NCBI RefSeq assembly: GCF_013042245.1
Contig: NZ_JABDQL010000025.1
Location: forward strand, 1 to 64,000
Length of the DNA stretch: 64,000 nucleotides
Direction of reading: 5' to 3'
DNA from: Winogradskyella sp.
GTDB lineage: Bacteria; Bacteroidota; Bacteroidia; Flavobacteriales; Flavobacteriaceae
Position 1 is the first letter of the stretch, and each line of letters begins with the position of its first letter. Position numbers and translations under genes: made by a program. The notes beneath the pieces were generated by a model, which was not told where the DNA came from, ran no database searches, and worked only from the letters and a program-made list of their open reading frames with translations. Of the stretch, positions 1-9,871 are shown piece by piece.

Positions 1-25
1 TATAAAGTTACTGAATATTATATCG

Positions 26-98
26 TAAAGTTATTTCCGAAATTTTTCCCCATTGGGCAATAGAAAAATTGCCCCAGAAAAATTTCAGAATAACTTTA
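26..98. repeat. Long interrupted inverted repeat (73 nt)
   Basis: Three nested complementary arm pairs are visible: 26-35 with 89-98 (10 bp), 39-47 with 78-86 (9 bp), and 55-61 with 68-74 (7 bp), closing on a 6-nt loop at 62-67. The arms are separated by small internal loops. It ends 10 bp beyond the stop of the LacI gene. It could be that gene's terminator, though no T-run follows on the minus strand, or a small palindromic repeat element. The structure is certain from the sequence; the role is not. Confidence 0.6.
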
Positions 99-108
99 CT
101 TACACACT

Positions 109-1116
109 TTATGGTTTGGTGCCTGTTGTTTCGTTAAGGTGTAATTTACTTTTTACCATAAGTGTTTTGTGCTTAATCTTTGTATCAGAACTCAATTCGT
201 CTAATAATAGCTTGGCAGAAGTTTTACCTATTTCAAAACCTTTTTGGTCTACTACGGAGATTCGAGGACTTGACACATATTTTGAATCCACATACCCAAA
301 ACCAATAACAGAAATATCCTTAGGTACATTTTTATTAAGCTTCTTCGCCATATTTAATGCCATAATACCTGTGATATGATCTATAGAAATAATGGCGTCT
401 ATATCTGTATGATTTTTAAGATACCTTAAAATAATTTCATCTGGGTTAGAAGCATTATCAAGTTTTAAAACACTGGAGTGAAGACCTGCTTCTTGAATTG
501 CTCTAGTATATCCTTTGATTCGAGATTGTCCAACGCTTAACTCTTCAATATTACTAATTAATAGTATTTGGCTTCTCTTCTCATCTTCAATAAGGTATTT
601 TGTAGCTTCATATACTGTCTGAAAATCGTCCACAACAACTTTGCTACAACTTACATCATTTAGTACGCGATCGAACATAACTATCGGCGTAGTTTTTCCA
701 ACGCTTTCAAAATGCTTTACTCTATGCTTATTTTGAGTTTCTCTAGCTACTGCAACTATAAATCCATCTACACTACCTGTTGATAATAAATTAAAACTAC
801 GCTGTTCTTTCTCTAAGCTTTCGTTAGATATACAAACCGTCATGTCGTAATTGTGTTGCTCTAATGTAGTCTCAATACCGTGAACAACTTCTGCAAAGAA
901 AGGATTCATTAAGCTAGGCACTACAACGCCTATAACCTTCGTTTTACTAGATTTTAGCTGCTGAGCAATACGATTTGGTTTGTAGTTAAGCTCATTGGCC
1001 AATTCTGTAACGCGACGTTTTGTAGCATCGCTTATTTCACTACTATCGCTCAAAGCTTTAGAAACTGTAGACACTGAAACGTTTAATAATTTTGAAAGTT
1101 CTTTAAGTGTTACCAT
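109..1116 (-). CDS. LacI family transcriptional regulator
   Basis: This is a 335-residue DNA-binding repressor or activator of the LacI/GalR family, of normal length. Residues 1-50 hold the N-terminal helix-turn-helix and hinge helix (TLKELSKLLNVSVSTVSKAL, then YKPNRIAQQL). From about residue 60 (VIGVVVPSLMNPFF) a periplasmic-binding-protein-like ligand domain follows, which usually senses a sugar or phosphosugar. It lies 27 bp downstream of the DUF255 gene on the same strand and is probably cotranscribed with it. Its place at the distal end of the glucan locus suggests, but does not prove, that it controls part of it. No operator could be assigned. The family call is secure; the ligand is unknown. 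Confidence 0.93.
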   Translation of the reverse strand: MVTLKELSKLLNVSVSTVSKALSDSSEISDATKRRVTELANELNYKPNRIAQQLKSSKTKVIGVVVPSLMNPFFAEVVHGIETTLEQHNYDMTVCISNESLEKEQRSFNLLSTGSVDGFIVAVARETQNKHRVKHFESVGKTTPIVMFDRVLNDVSCSKVVVDDFQTVYEATKYLIEDEKRSQILLISNIEELSVGQSRIKGYTRAIQEAGLHSSVLKLDNASNPDEIILRYLKNHTDIDAIISIDHITGIMALNMAKKLNKNVPKDISVIGFGYVDSKYVSSPRISVVDQKGFEIGKTSAKLLLDELSSDTKIKHKTLMVKSKLHLNETTGTKP

Positions 1117-1143
1117 TATTTTTTTTAAATGTTTTTATAAATG

Positions 1144-3264
1144 CTATTTAAAAAGTTGATTTACTGCACTATCAACTGACTTAACCGGCAACTTACATGT
1201 GCCATCTACACATACGTATATATATGTTTCGCCCTCATTAAATCTGTTTCTCATTATTGGTACTTCACTCTCTGCTAATGCTCCTGCAATTAATATATTA
1301 GGCAAATAGTATTTATTAAGTTCTTTCAATTTATCTAAAGCTTTTTCTCCAGAGACAGCAACTTCATAATAAGGGTTAGAGTAGTTTAGGTATAAACTTA
1401 ACCAGTTTGAAAAACTTGAAGGAGATTTTCCTATATTATCTTTCATATTACTTAACATTTGCCTAGCAATATTTTTGTAATCTTCATTTGAATAGAAATG
1501 ACTTAATTTGAAAAGACTTTCTGCTAACATAGAATTTGAAGATGGAATAACATCATCTACAATTTCTATTCTTCTTGTAATTAGAGTCGTCTCCGAATCT
1601 GGTGTAAAATAAAACATCCCATTATTTTTATCAAAAAAATGAGTTATGGTATAATCTAATATACGTCTTGATAGTTTTAACCAATCTTCATCTAATGTCA
1701 CTTCATATAAGCTAATATAAGCCGAAATTATACTTGCATAGTCTTCAGAAAATCCTTCAATTGAAGTAATTTTATTCTTGTAATTATGAAAAAGACCACC
1801 CTCTTTTCTTAATTGGTTCTCTTTAATAAATTCAGCACTTTTGAGAGCCTTATCTAAATAGTCATTATTGCCTAAAACCCGATAAGCATCAACATAAGCT
1901 TTTAGCATTAGACCATTCCAAGAGGTCAATACCTTATTATCTGTCCTTGGTCGTTCTCTTTTTGCTCGCTCCTCAAATAACCTTTTCTTCCAAAGACTTA
2001 CTTTTTCAACTAAACTTAAAACACTAAGATTATTAGAGTTTGCAAATTCTTCATCTGTCATGTTTTTAAATAAAACATAATTATTATTCTCCCATTTTCC
2101 GATGACATTAATATTATAATAAGACGAAAACAAGTTATAATCTTCTTTTAATGTCTCTTTAAGCTCTTCTTTGGTCCATCTGTAAAAAACACCTTCTTCT
2201 AAAATATTATTATCTGTTTTACTATCGGCATCAATTGATGAATAAAATGCCCCATTAGCTTGAGTGAGCTCTCTGTCAATAAATTCTAATGTTTCAGTTA
2301 CAATCGTTTTGAATAAATCGTTTTTAGTGATTTGATATGCTTTCGAATAAAGGCTTATTAACTGGGCATTATCATATAACATTTTTTCAAAATGAGGTAT
2401 ATGCCATTTCTTGTCTGTAGAATACCTAGAAAATCCCCCACCTATTTGATCGTATATACCACCATTTGACATTTTAGTCAGCGTATTGGTTATGTAATTT
2501 TGAAGATTTTTATCACCGTATTGATGACTATACCTAAGAATAAAATTTAAATGACTTGGCATAGGGAATTTAGGAGCTTTATTCTGGCCTCCGTATTCAT
2601 TATCTAGTTCATTTTTCCACTGTTCAATATTAGCTTTTAAGAAATCTTTACTAAAAACTACCTTATTAGTATTTAATGTAATCAAATCAGAATTTTTAAC
2701 ACCTTCGGTTAGCTGCTTAGCATATTCTGTTACTTTATAAGGGTCATTTTTATATAATGAAGACATTTCTACAAGTACTTTTTTCCACTGCTTTTTGGTA
2801 AAATATGTTCCTCCAAAAACTGGTCTACCATCTGGCAATGCAATACAATTTAGAGGCCAACCACCGCTTCCTGTTATTAATTGCACAGCGTTCATATAAA
2901 TTTGATCTACATCGGGACGCTCTTCTCTGTCTACCTTAATACTAACAAAATTATCGTTCATTAATTTTGCAATAGAATCATTCTCAAAGCTTTCTTCTTC
3001 CATAACATGACACCAATGGCACGCCGAATAACCTACTGAGATTATAATAAGTTTATTTTCTTTTTGGGCTAGTTGTAAAGTTTCATTATTCCAAGCTTTC
3101 CACTCTACTGGATTATAGGCATGCTGAAGTAAATAAGGACTGGTTTCATTTATTAAATCATTAGCCTTAAGACCAGCTTTATTGGTATTGGCTGCATCTT
3201 TACTTTTTAAGCAACTAATCGCCAATAGAATAATGAATGTGTAATAAATAAGTCTTTTATACAT
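1144..3264 (-). CDS. Thioredoxin-domain lipoprotein, DUF255/YyaL family
   Basis: This 706-residue protein has an N-terminal lipoprotein signal (lipobox ending at Cys18, AISC). Next comes the DUF255 thioredoxin-like domain (about 35-200) with a CHWC redox motif at 82-85 and the DREERPDVDQIY segment typical of the family. A long alpha/alpha-barrel-like region (about 230-640) resembles N-acylglucosamine 2-epimerase/six-hairpin folds. The cellular role of this family (YyaL, human SPATA20) is not well defined. The lipoprotein signal predicts membrane anchoring outside the cytoplasm, whereas many homologues are cytoplasmic. It sits after the terminator that closes the preceding PUL gene and just before lacI, so its link to glucan use is uncertain. 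Confidence 0.88.
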   Translation of the reverse strand: MYKRLIYYTFIILLAISCLKSKDAANTNKAGLKANDLINETSPYLLQHAYNPVEWKAWNNETLQLAQKENKLIIISVGYSACHWCHVMEEESFENDSIAKLMNDNFVSIKVDREERPDVDQIYMNAVQLITGSGGWPLNCIALPDGRPVFGGTYFTKKQWKKVLVEMSSLYKNDPYKVTEYAKQLTEGVKNSDLITLNTNKVVFSKDFLKANIEQWKNELDNEYGGQNKAPKFPMPSHLNFILRYSHQYGDKNLQNYITNTLTKMSNGGIYDQIGGGFSRYSTDKKWHIPHFEKMLYDNAQLISLYSKAYQITKNDLFKTIVTETLEFIDRELTQANGAFYSSIDADSKTDNNILEEGVFYRWTKEELKETLKEDYNLFSSYYNINVIGKWENNNYVLFKNMTDEEFANSNNLSVLSLVEKVSLWKKRLFEERAKRERPRTDNKVLTSWNGLMLKAYVDAYRVLGNNDYLDKALKSAEFIKENQLRKEGGLFHNYKNKITSIEGFSEDYASIISAYISLYEVTLDEDWLKLSRRILDYTITHFFDKNNGMFYFTPDSETTLITRRIEIVDDVIPSSNSMLAESLFKLSHFYSNEDYKNIARQMLSNMKDNIGKSPSSFSNWLSLYLNYSNPYYEVAVSGEKALDKLKELNKYYLPNILIAGALAESEVPIMRNRFNEGETYIYVCVDGTCKLPVKSVDSAVNQLFK

Positions 3265-3330
3265 GATGTGCTAAACTGAAAATATATTCATTTATTATTG
3301 AATGTAATGAATTATAAAAATAATAAATTA

Positions 3331-3367
3331 AAAAAAGAGGTCGTCTAAAAATTATTTAGACGACCTC
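3331..3367 (-). terminator. Rho-independent terminator
   Basis: A perfect 13-bp stem (3337-3349 with 3355-3367) with a 5-nt loop is followed on the minus strand by a run of six T. It lies 26 bp after the stop of the type IX secreted CBM protein and closes that transcription unit before the DUF255 gene. Confidence 0.9.
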
Positions 3368-3392
3368 AATATAATTATGTTATAAAACCAAA

Positions 3393-5123
3393 TTAGTTTT
3401 TTACTAATCTGATTGTTTTAACAGCATCACCTGAATAAAATTTTGCTAAATATAAACCTGTTTTTAAACTAGAAGCATGAATTGTTGCTTGCAGGTTATT
3501 AGGACTTAAAGTTTGAACTTTTTTACCTAAAATATCAAAAATCTCAATGGTATCTATAACAGAACTAGAAGCTTCAATATTCCAAACATCTATTGTTGGA
3601 TTAGGGTAGATTTTAAATTGATTAGCGTTAAAATCTGTATTACTTAATGAAGCACCACTAATTTTTAAAGTAAAAGGACCAGGAGCTCTACCCGTACCAT
3701 CATCAGTTACTCTTACGTAGTAAGTGTTTCCAGAAGTAATACCAGTTACTGCAACATTGGTTCCTGGGTTACAGGCTACCTCTGTTAAACTACCACAAGC
3801 ACCACTGAATATAGCTACATTTGGTGCAGTAGTTTCTAAATAAAATTCATCACTATCTGCTACTACTGAATACCATACATCTGAAATTACTCCCATTGGA
3901 TCACAAGAAGTTGTTTGCCCAGAATCTGTTGCCCCAACATTACTTATTTCAATCGTACTACCATCTAATGGAATAGGTGTAGCTTCAGCACATGAGTCAT
4001 TTACATTATAGAAATATAAATTATCAAAATAAATTGGACCTAATGTAGGTGCGCCAGCACCACCTTGAAGGATAACTTGTACTAGAGCAATATTATTTCT
4101 AGTTAAAGGTGTACCATTAAAACTATCTAAATCAATATCTGCAGAATACCATACCCCTGAGCCTATGGCATTAGCATCAAAATTTGTAAATAGACTTGTG
4201 TTACCAGCACCACTAGGATACTGATTAAAATCAATTAGAAAAACTTGTATTTCTTGGGAAGCAGCTACATCTCCCTCAATATAAAAATCAAAGTGCATCT
4301 TGTCGAAACCTGAGAGGTCTAAAGGTGTACCACCCAAATATAGATATTGCATTCCTTGACCATTAGCTCCAACCGATAATCGTCTTGTATCATCAGGATT
4401 TTCTACGGTAAAATTCTCAAAAGTAGTAGGTCCAAACGTTTCTACACCAGATGGCACTGCGTCAGTATATTCATCACTAAATACAGATATCACATCAGAC
4501 GGATTTCTTATAGGTGCTAGTGGCGCTGCTGTAGATGGTGGTGATGGGCAAGCATCACAATTAGGGCCACCACAGTCAATTTCTGTTTCACCATTATTTA
4601 ATATACCATCATTACATAAATCAACAATCTCTGTAAGAGATACATTGTCAATATAAATTGTTTTTCCACTGTTAGCTGTACCTCCCATATCAAAAAACAC
4701 TCTACCATTGGTAGTTGATGCATTATTAAAGGTCATCGTATGTGTAAATGTTTGCGAAGTAGTCGTTAATGCAGGATTAAAAGTAGGTGCACCTCCAAAA
4801 CCTCCAAAATTCTCAGAAATACCCGCTATCATTGTAGCAGTACCTGCGTCAACATATGCATCATAAGAAAGCTCATAACCTTGACCTTGTGTTAGGTCTA
4901 AGACTTGTTGTAGGTTAACTCTCCATGTATCAGCTGCATTGACAATAATTGCAGCATTAACGAAATTTCCTGTACCATCATCAATGACATTGATATTTGT
5001 ACCACCATCAGAGTTGCCTCCCCAAGGCGCAGAACCAGCCTCAAAATCACCGTTGGTGACCAGTTCTTGAGAAAAACCTAATGAAATAGTCAATAGGGCA
5101 ATAAAAAAAGTAATTTTTTTCAT
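3393..5123 (-). CDS. Type IX secreted multi-domain carbohydrate-binding protein
   Basis: This 576-residue protein has a Sec signal peptide (about 1-19, ending in FSQ). A CBM4/9-like jelly-roll domain comes first (about 20-165, opening LVTNGDFEAGSAPWGG). A cysteine-rich linker (about 168-193, NNGETEIDCGGPNCDAC) follows, then a second beta-sandwich module (about 198-375, containing DVISVFSDEYTD and ending YFDNLYFYN). A third beta domain (about 378-490) precedes the C-terminal type A sorting domain (about 500-576, FKIYPNPT ... LYLAKF), which directs export and cell-surface attachment by the type IX system. No catalytic motif was seen. The second module recurs in two other proteins of this locus (21598-23034 and 27694-29664). 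A surface or released glucan-binding role is inferred. Confidence 0.85.
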   Translation of the reverse strand: MKKITFFIALLTISLGFSQELVTNGDFEAGSAPWGGNSDGGTNINVIDDGTGNFVNAAIIVNAADTWRVNLQQVLDLTQGQGYELSYDAYVDAGTATMIAGISENFGGFGGAPTFNPALTTTSQTFTHTMTFNNASTTNGRVFFDMGGTANSGKTIYIDNVSLTEIVDLCNDGILNNGETEIDCGGPNCDACPSPPSTAAPLAPIRNPSDVISVFSDEYTDAVPSGVETFGPTTFENFTVENPDDTRRLSVGANGQGMQYLYLGGTPLDLSGFDKMHFDFYIEGDVAASQEIQVFLIDFNQYPSGAGNTSLFTNFDANAIGSGVWYSADIDLDSFNGTPLTRNNIALVQVILQGGAGAPTLGPIYFDNLYFYNVNDSCAEATPIPLDGSTIEISNVGATDSGQTTSCDPMGVISDVWYSVVADSDEFYLETTAPNVAIFSGACGSLTEVACNPGTNVAVTGITSGNTYYVRVTDDGTGRAPGPFTLKISGASLSNTDFNANQFKIYPNPTIDVWNIEASSSVIDTIEIFDILGKKVQTLSPNNLQATIHASSLKTGLYLAKFYSGDAVKTIRLVKN

Positions 5124-5343
5124 AATTTTTTTAGTTATAATTTATTAAGGTTACAATATCTAAATTTTAATTTAAAAAACTGTTAAATACACCCATACAA
5201 CACCAATACAAAATGCTAAACAAATACTATATGTTGTATTTTTTATAAGAACACGTGAAATCGTGAAAAATATATAGCAAATTGATTATAAAATTCTTAA
5301 TTGCTAGGTATTAGTTTTTTTTTAAAATAAGATATACTTTAAT

Positions 5344-8300
5344 TTATTTTTCGAATAAAGTTAAAGGTCCATTATTATTGGAAATGACTATCAGATTATT
5401 TTTATCTGTACGTTCTATAATTTGAATATCTCTACTATCTGATGGAACATAAAAACCACTTTCCAAAGGAGATATAAACTCAAAATCATTAGAACCATTT
5501 CCTAAGAGTACAGTACCAAATCCTGCATCATATCGTGTTGTTTCAACCTCAACACCATAATGATTACCTACAGTTATAATATCGTTAAAACCATCTCTAT
5601 TAAAATCCATTACTAAAGATGATTTTATTGGTGAAAACTGAGCTTGGATAGGTAAAGATTGTCTTTTAAGAATTCCTTTATCATTGATTAATACAATACT
5701 CTCAAAGCTATAGATTTCATAAACTATGGCATCATCAACTTTGTCTTCTGGCAAAATATCTAATAATTTAGATGATGCGAAGCTATTATAATCTTTAAAT
5801 TTTTCAGCCACATAGGGCATTTGTTCACTCGTACATTCTCTACCTCTCAGTGGCACATAGTCATCTTTATAAAATTTAGCCAACACAACATCATTAGTTC
5901 CGTTATTATCAAAATCATTGGCATAAACTTTAAACGGGTATTCTTTACTGGCTTTAAACTTGTTGTTTTTACCAAGGTTACCTATGATGTAGTCATCATC
6001 ACCATCATTGTCTAAATCACTTTTAGTAATTGACCACCATATACCTCTAGTATCATCAAGTCCGTATTTAGATGTGGTATTCTCAAAATTACCTTTATTA
6101 TTTGTTAATACAGTTATGGTCATCCACTCGCCAACTACAATGAGATCATCATCACTATCATTGTCAACATCTGTAAAAACAGCATCAGTAACCATACCTA
6201 TATTGTCAAGGCTTGAAGCAATATTAGACGAGGCTTTTGAATAAATCCCGTTATCATTGATTAGCAAATAACTTGTGGCTGGAAAACCATATTGTCCTTG
6301 AATAAGCCTTGTACCAACAAAAAGGTCTAAATCTCCATCTTGATCAATATCTGAAGATTTGACACATTGAGAACTCTGATAAATATTAGGAATTGCATTA
6401 TTATTTTTAACAAAATTTCCATTACCATCATTGATATACAACCTGTCCTTTAGTTTAGTATCTCCTTGCTTAAATTCACTTCCGCCACTAGCAATATAAA
6501 TATCATTATCACCATCATTATCAACATCTAAAAACAAAACACCAAGATCTTCAGATAATTTATCACCTTCCCAAGGTTGTGATTTATTTTTAATGAATTG
6601 TCCTTCTTCGTCCTGTAAATAAAGAATACCACTTTGCCCTGATGGCCCACCAATAAAAAAATCTTCAATTTTATCACCATTTACATCTCCTACAGCTGTT
6701 AATGGTCCATTTTGTGAAATATTATGTGGTTGTAAAACTTGTTCTTTATATTCATCGTATTCATTTTCTTTATGAACAAAATCAAAACCATAATCTGATG
6801 TTTTTAGTTTTGAAACAATGGACTGGCTATTAACATCTGTTTTTGGATATATTTTTGAATTGGAATATTTTGCAGTGATTACATCATTAGCTCTAACATT
6901 ATTATAGATATTTGATTTTCCATCTGTCCATATAACCTCAACGTTGTCAACTTGAGTGTCTTTCCCTAATCCAAAAAATAAATTTGGCTCCACAGATGAC
7001 AAATACCCTCTTGTTACAGAATTTTCTGCAATTTGTGTTTGTCCATTATGTGTGATTATTGCTTTAGCACCATAACCAAAGGTATTCTTATTTGGCCCTT
7101 CTAACTTAATCTTTAAAAAATTACCTGTAGCGTTGTTTCTATATACAAAGGCTTCCGATTCCATATTGTTAACTACAACATCTAAATCACCGTCATTATC
7201 TAAATCACCATAGGCCATCCCACTTGAAAAACTAGGTGTATTAAAACTCCAGTCTTTAGCAACCTTCTCAAATTTAAAGTTACCGTTGTTTTTAAACGCG
7301 TAATTAGATATGGGTTGTGAAGGCGCATCTTTACTTAATTGAAAAAAATTATCTATGGTCGTTTGGTCTTTATCTAAAGTCTCTAACACAATTCTATAAT
7401 CGTTGTTATCAACATCTTTTTTAATGCCATTAGATACAATAATATCTTTAAAGCCATCATTATCTAAATCGACAATTAGGCTAGACCAACTCCAATCTGT
7501 ACTAGATACACCAGCTAAATTCCCAATATCAGAAAATCCTCCTAATCCAGAGTTAACTTGAAGTGTATTTGTCATGTATTGGTATTGACCTCCAGCGTCT
7601 ACCATCATATTAAAAGCCTCAGTACTCATAGAAGCCATATTTGTTTTGGACCTGTAATGGTCTTCGGGCGTCATATCTGTTGTCATTAAATCTATAAACC
7701 CATCATTATTAATATCACCAGTATCCGTACCCATGCTTAACTGAGTAATATGTTTTAATTCTTCATTGATAACATTTCGAAACGTACCATCTCCGCTATT
7801 GTAATACATAAAATCAGGCGCATCATAGTCATTGGCAATATACAAATCTACCCATCCATCATTATTAAAATCAGAGGCACTAACACTTAATCCATAAGCT
7901 AACTCTCTTGAAATACCAGCTCTCTCGGATACATCTTTATATACACCATTATCGTTAAGATAAAGTCGATCCTTAAAAGAATTTATATCTTTTTTAGAAA
8001 TTTTGTTAGTAATAAGAAGTTTTTTATCAGCTGGCTGGTTAACCTGATACATATCTAAATCGCCGTCATTATCCATATCAAAAAAAACAGCTTCAGTAGA
8101 AAAACCTATATCTGCCAAACCATAAGCTATTGCAGATTCTGTAAATGTTAAATCTTGATTATTAATATACAATTGATTTCTTCTGTCCTTAAGATTAAAA
8201 GAATTTCCATTTCTACTAACGTATATATCTAAGTATCCATCTGAATTAACATCTGCCATGGTGACGCCCCAAGTCCATCCCGGATTAACAGCTGCTTTAG

Positions 8301-8640
8301 ATTTTATTGTTATATCATCAAACTTCAGATTTCCTTTATTAAGATATAATCTATCATTCACTTGGTTTCCACCAAAAAACACGTCTGGTAAACCATCATT
8401 ATTAATATCTCCTATGGCGACTCCAGACCCGAGATAAATTTGACTAAAAAAATAATGATGAAATCTCTTGGATTCTTTAATGCTATTATTAAAATCTATA
8501 CCTGTTTGCTCAGAAGGCAATAATTCAAATCCTCCTATTAATTCTTCAGGATAAAGATTACGTTTTGAACCATTATTACATGAAATAAACAGTAAATTAA
8601 GAACTAGAAACAATGTTATAAATATATTAAATCTTTTCAT
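5344..8640 (-). CDS. FG-GAP/VCBS repeat lipoprotein with ASPIC/UnbV domain
   Basis: This 1098-residue protein starts with a lipoprotein signal (lipobox FISC, Cys21). Many FG-GAP/VCBS blades follow, each carrying a calcium-loop-like motif such as DINNDGLPDV, DMDNDGDLDM or DVDNDGDNDI. They form two sets (about 60-510 and 640-1090). Between them (about 515-590) lies a segment of ASPIC/UnbV type. Integrin-alpha-like propellers of this sort are common among surface lipoproteins of Bacteroidota and often sit beside glycan loci; they bind ligands or partners and are not known to be enzymes. It is separated from the GH17 gene upstream by a terminator, and a 220-bp gap precedes the next gene. Its part in glucan use is inferred from position only. 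Confidence 0.87.
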   Translation of the reverse strand: MKRFNIFITLFLVLNLLFISCNNGSKRNLYPEELIGGFELLPSEQTGIDFNNSIKESKRFHHYFFSQIYLGSGVAIGDINNDGLPDVFFGGNQVNDRLYLNKGNLKFDDITIKSKAAVNPGWTWGVTMADVNSDGYLDIYVSRNGNSFNLKDRRNQLYINNQDLTFTESAIAYGLADIGFSTEAVFFDMDNDGDLDMYQVNQPADKKLLITNKISKKDINSFKDRLYLNDNGVYKDVSERAGISRELAYGLSVSASDFNNDGWVDLYIANDYDAPDFMYYNSGDGTFRNVINEELKHITQLSMGTDTGDINNDGFIDLMTTDMTPEDHYRSKTNMASMSTEAFNMMVDAGGQYQYMTNTLQVNSGLGGFSDIGNLAGVSSTDWSWSSLIVDLDNDGFKDIIVSNGIKKDVDNNDYRIVLETLDKDQTTIDNFFQLSKDAPSQPISNYAFKNNGNFKFEKVAKDWSFNTPSFSSGMAYGDLDNDGDLDVVVNNMESEAFVYRNNATGNFLKIKLEGPNKNTFGYGAKAIITHNGQTQIAENSVTRGYLSSVEPNLFFGLGKDTQVDNVEVIWTDGKSNIYNNVRANDVITAKYSNSKIYPKTDVNSQSIVSKLKTSDYGFDFVHKENEYDEYKEQVLQPHNISQNGPLTAVGDVNGDKIEDFFIGGPSGQSGILYLQDEEGQFIKNKSQPWEGDKLSEDLGVLFLDVDNDGDNDIYIASGGSEFKQGDTKLKDRLYINDGNGNFVKNNNAIPNIYQSSQCVKSSDIDQDGDLDLFVGTRLIQGQYGFPATSYLLINDNGIYSKASSNIASSLDNIGMVTDAVFTDVDNDSDDDLIVVGEWMTITVLTNNKGNFENTTSKYGLDDTRGIWWSITKSDLDNDGDDDYIIGNLGKNNKFKASKEYPFKVYANDFDNNGTNDVVLAKFYKDDYVPLRGRECTSEQMPYVAEKFKDYNSFASSKLLDILPEDKVDDAIVYEIYSFESIVLINDKGILKRQSLPIQAQFSPIKSSLVMDFNRDGFNDIITVGNHYGVEVETTRYDAGFGTVLLGNGSNDFEFISPLESGFYVPSDSRDIQIIERTDKNNLIVISNNNGPLTLFEK

Positions 8641-8697
8641 TTATAATTTATAATTATGTGATTAGTAAAGATAATGAATATCTAAGTGTGATATATT

Positions 8698-8734
8698 AAA
8701 AAAGCCTCTTGTGTTAAACACTAAAAGGCTTTTT
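8698..8734 (-). terminator. Rho-independent terminator after the GH17 gene
   Basis: A stem made of AAAAAGCCT and AGGCTTTTT encloses a second small hairpin (GTGT/ACAC). T-runs flank it on both strands. It follows the GH17 stop at 8753 by about 20 bp and lies 58 bp upstream of the VCBS gene start, so it separates these units. Confidence 0.85.
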
Positions 8735-8752
8735 GTTAGTTTAAATTTTGAT

Positions 8753-9670
8753 CTAAAATTTTAAATTCTCATGTTTATCCCATAGACCCCAATAGGCACC
8801 AACATCACCTTCGTCGCCAGTTTTCCATGATTCGTCAAAAGATGAAAAGTAAAAAATTGGGATTTCATTTTCGTTTGTCCAACGAATGGCATCTATAAAA
8901 TACTTCATTGCGCCTTCTGGTCCTGCTTGCGCACCTCTTAGTCCGCCACCTTCGCTTGGCCAACCTGTTTCAGTAATAATGATAGGCTTTCCTTGAGCGG
9001 CATCTACAACCTGACCATACATAGCTTGCATGTGTCCTAGTGCATATTCAATTGGACAACCTTCCCAATACGGATAGAGGTTAGCTAATATGACATCAGA
9101 ATGTTCTACCAACTCTGGGTGACGAGAAAACTCATAATAGGCATCTACATATCCTACAGGAATATCTAAACCTGCCAAAGCTTCCTTAACGCGTTTTATG
9201 TAGCCTAATAGTTCTTCTAATGATAAGTCATTGCGATATAATACTTCATTTCCAACAGCTGCTACATCTACATGACCCGCTTTTGCTAAAGCTATTAAAC
9301 CTTCAATTTCTTTTTCGTTATCTTCTTTGTCATCGCTTAACCAAGCTCCAACTAAAGTTTTTAGACCGTGTTTTTTTGCAACAACTGGAATGTGCTCATT
9401 ACCCTCAATACAAGAAAAAGAACGAATAGCTCCTGTAAATGGTTTTAAGATTTTTACACGACGTTCGACTTGTTCTATACTAATTTCGTCTCCAGGTTCT
9501 TGACCATCTTCGTACATGCTAAAGCATATACCGTGCATGCCATCTTGTATCGTTTTACGCCATAGGGCTTTTAATTCTTCTAATGAATATTTTGACAAAT
9601 CAATACCCTGAGTATTAATTTGACTGTAACCGTCTTTTTTAAAATGATATCCTTCTCTGTATCCTCCCAT
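8753..9670 (-). CDS. GH17-family beta-1,3-glucan hydrolase, no signal peptide
   Basis: This 305-residue protein fits the short bacterial GH17 (beta/alpha)8 barrel. The likely acid/base is Glu142 in AAVGNEV and the likely nucleophile is Glu234 in IIITETGWPSEGG, both highly typical of GH17. No signal peptide or lipobox is visible at the N-terminus (MGGYREGYHF), so it should be cytoplasmic, unlike the GH17 lipoprotein at 13033-14325. GH17 enzymes are retaining endo-1,3-beta-glucanases or beta-1,3-glucan transglycosylases. It is the last gene of the inner half of the locus, 201 bp after the transporter. A TATTTTTG box (9716-9723, minus) suggests it may also have its own promoter. Processing of imported laminari-oligosaccharides is inferred. 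Confidence 0.9.
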   Translation of the reverse strand: MGGYREGYHFKKDGYSQINTQGIDLSKYSLEELKALWRKTIQDGMHGICFSMYEDGQEPGDEISIEQVERRVKILKPFTGAIRSFSCIEGNEHIPVVAKKHGLKTLVGAWLSDDKEDNEKEIEGLIALAKAGHVDVAAVGNEVLYRNDLSLEELLGYIKRVKEALAGLDIPVGYVDAYYEFSRHPELVEHSDVILANLYPYWEGCPIEYALGHMQAMYGQVVDAAQGKPIIITETGWPSEGGGLRGAQAGPEGAMKYFIDAIRWTNENEIPIFYFSSFDESWKTGDEGDVGAYWGLWDKHENLKF

Positions 9671-9845
9671 TATAAGTTGTGTTTTTATTAACTATTTGAG
9701 TCAAAATTTAAGGCGCAAAAATAGTATAAAAGGTTAACTCCTATAGTGTTATGTGTTTAATTTTAAATTAAAACTAAAGAATTTTTATAATGCTATTTTT
9801 TTATAGATTATTTTTCATTTTTAATAAAAATAACAGCATATTTTA

Positions 9846-9865
9846 ATAAAATCATATGATTTTAT
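9846..9865. promoter_or_regulatory. Perfect 20-nt palindrome
   Basis: The 20 bases are fully self-complementary, centred on CATATG, and lie 6 bp downstream of the transporter stop and 176 bp upstream of the GH17 start. It may be a dimeric-repressor operator or a weak AT-only hairpin. No second copy was noticed in the window. Confidence 0.35.
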
Positions 9866-9871
9866 GATTCT

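Noticed and set aside
53-379. Open frame of 108 codons on the plus strand
   Set aside because: It lies opposite the LacI gene, begins in the inverted repeat and has no recognisable protein features.
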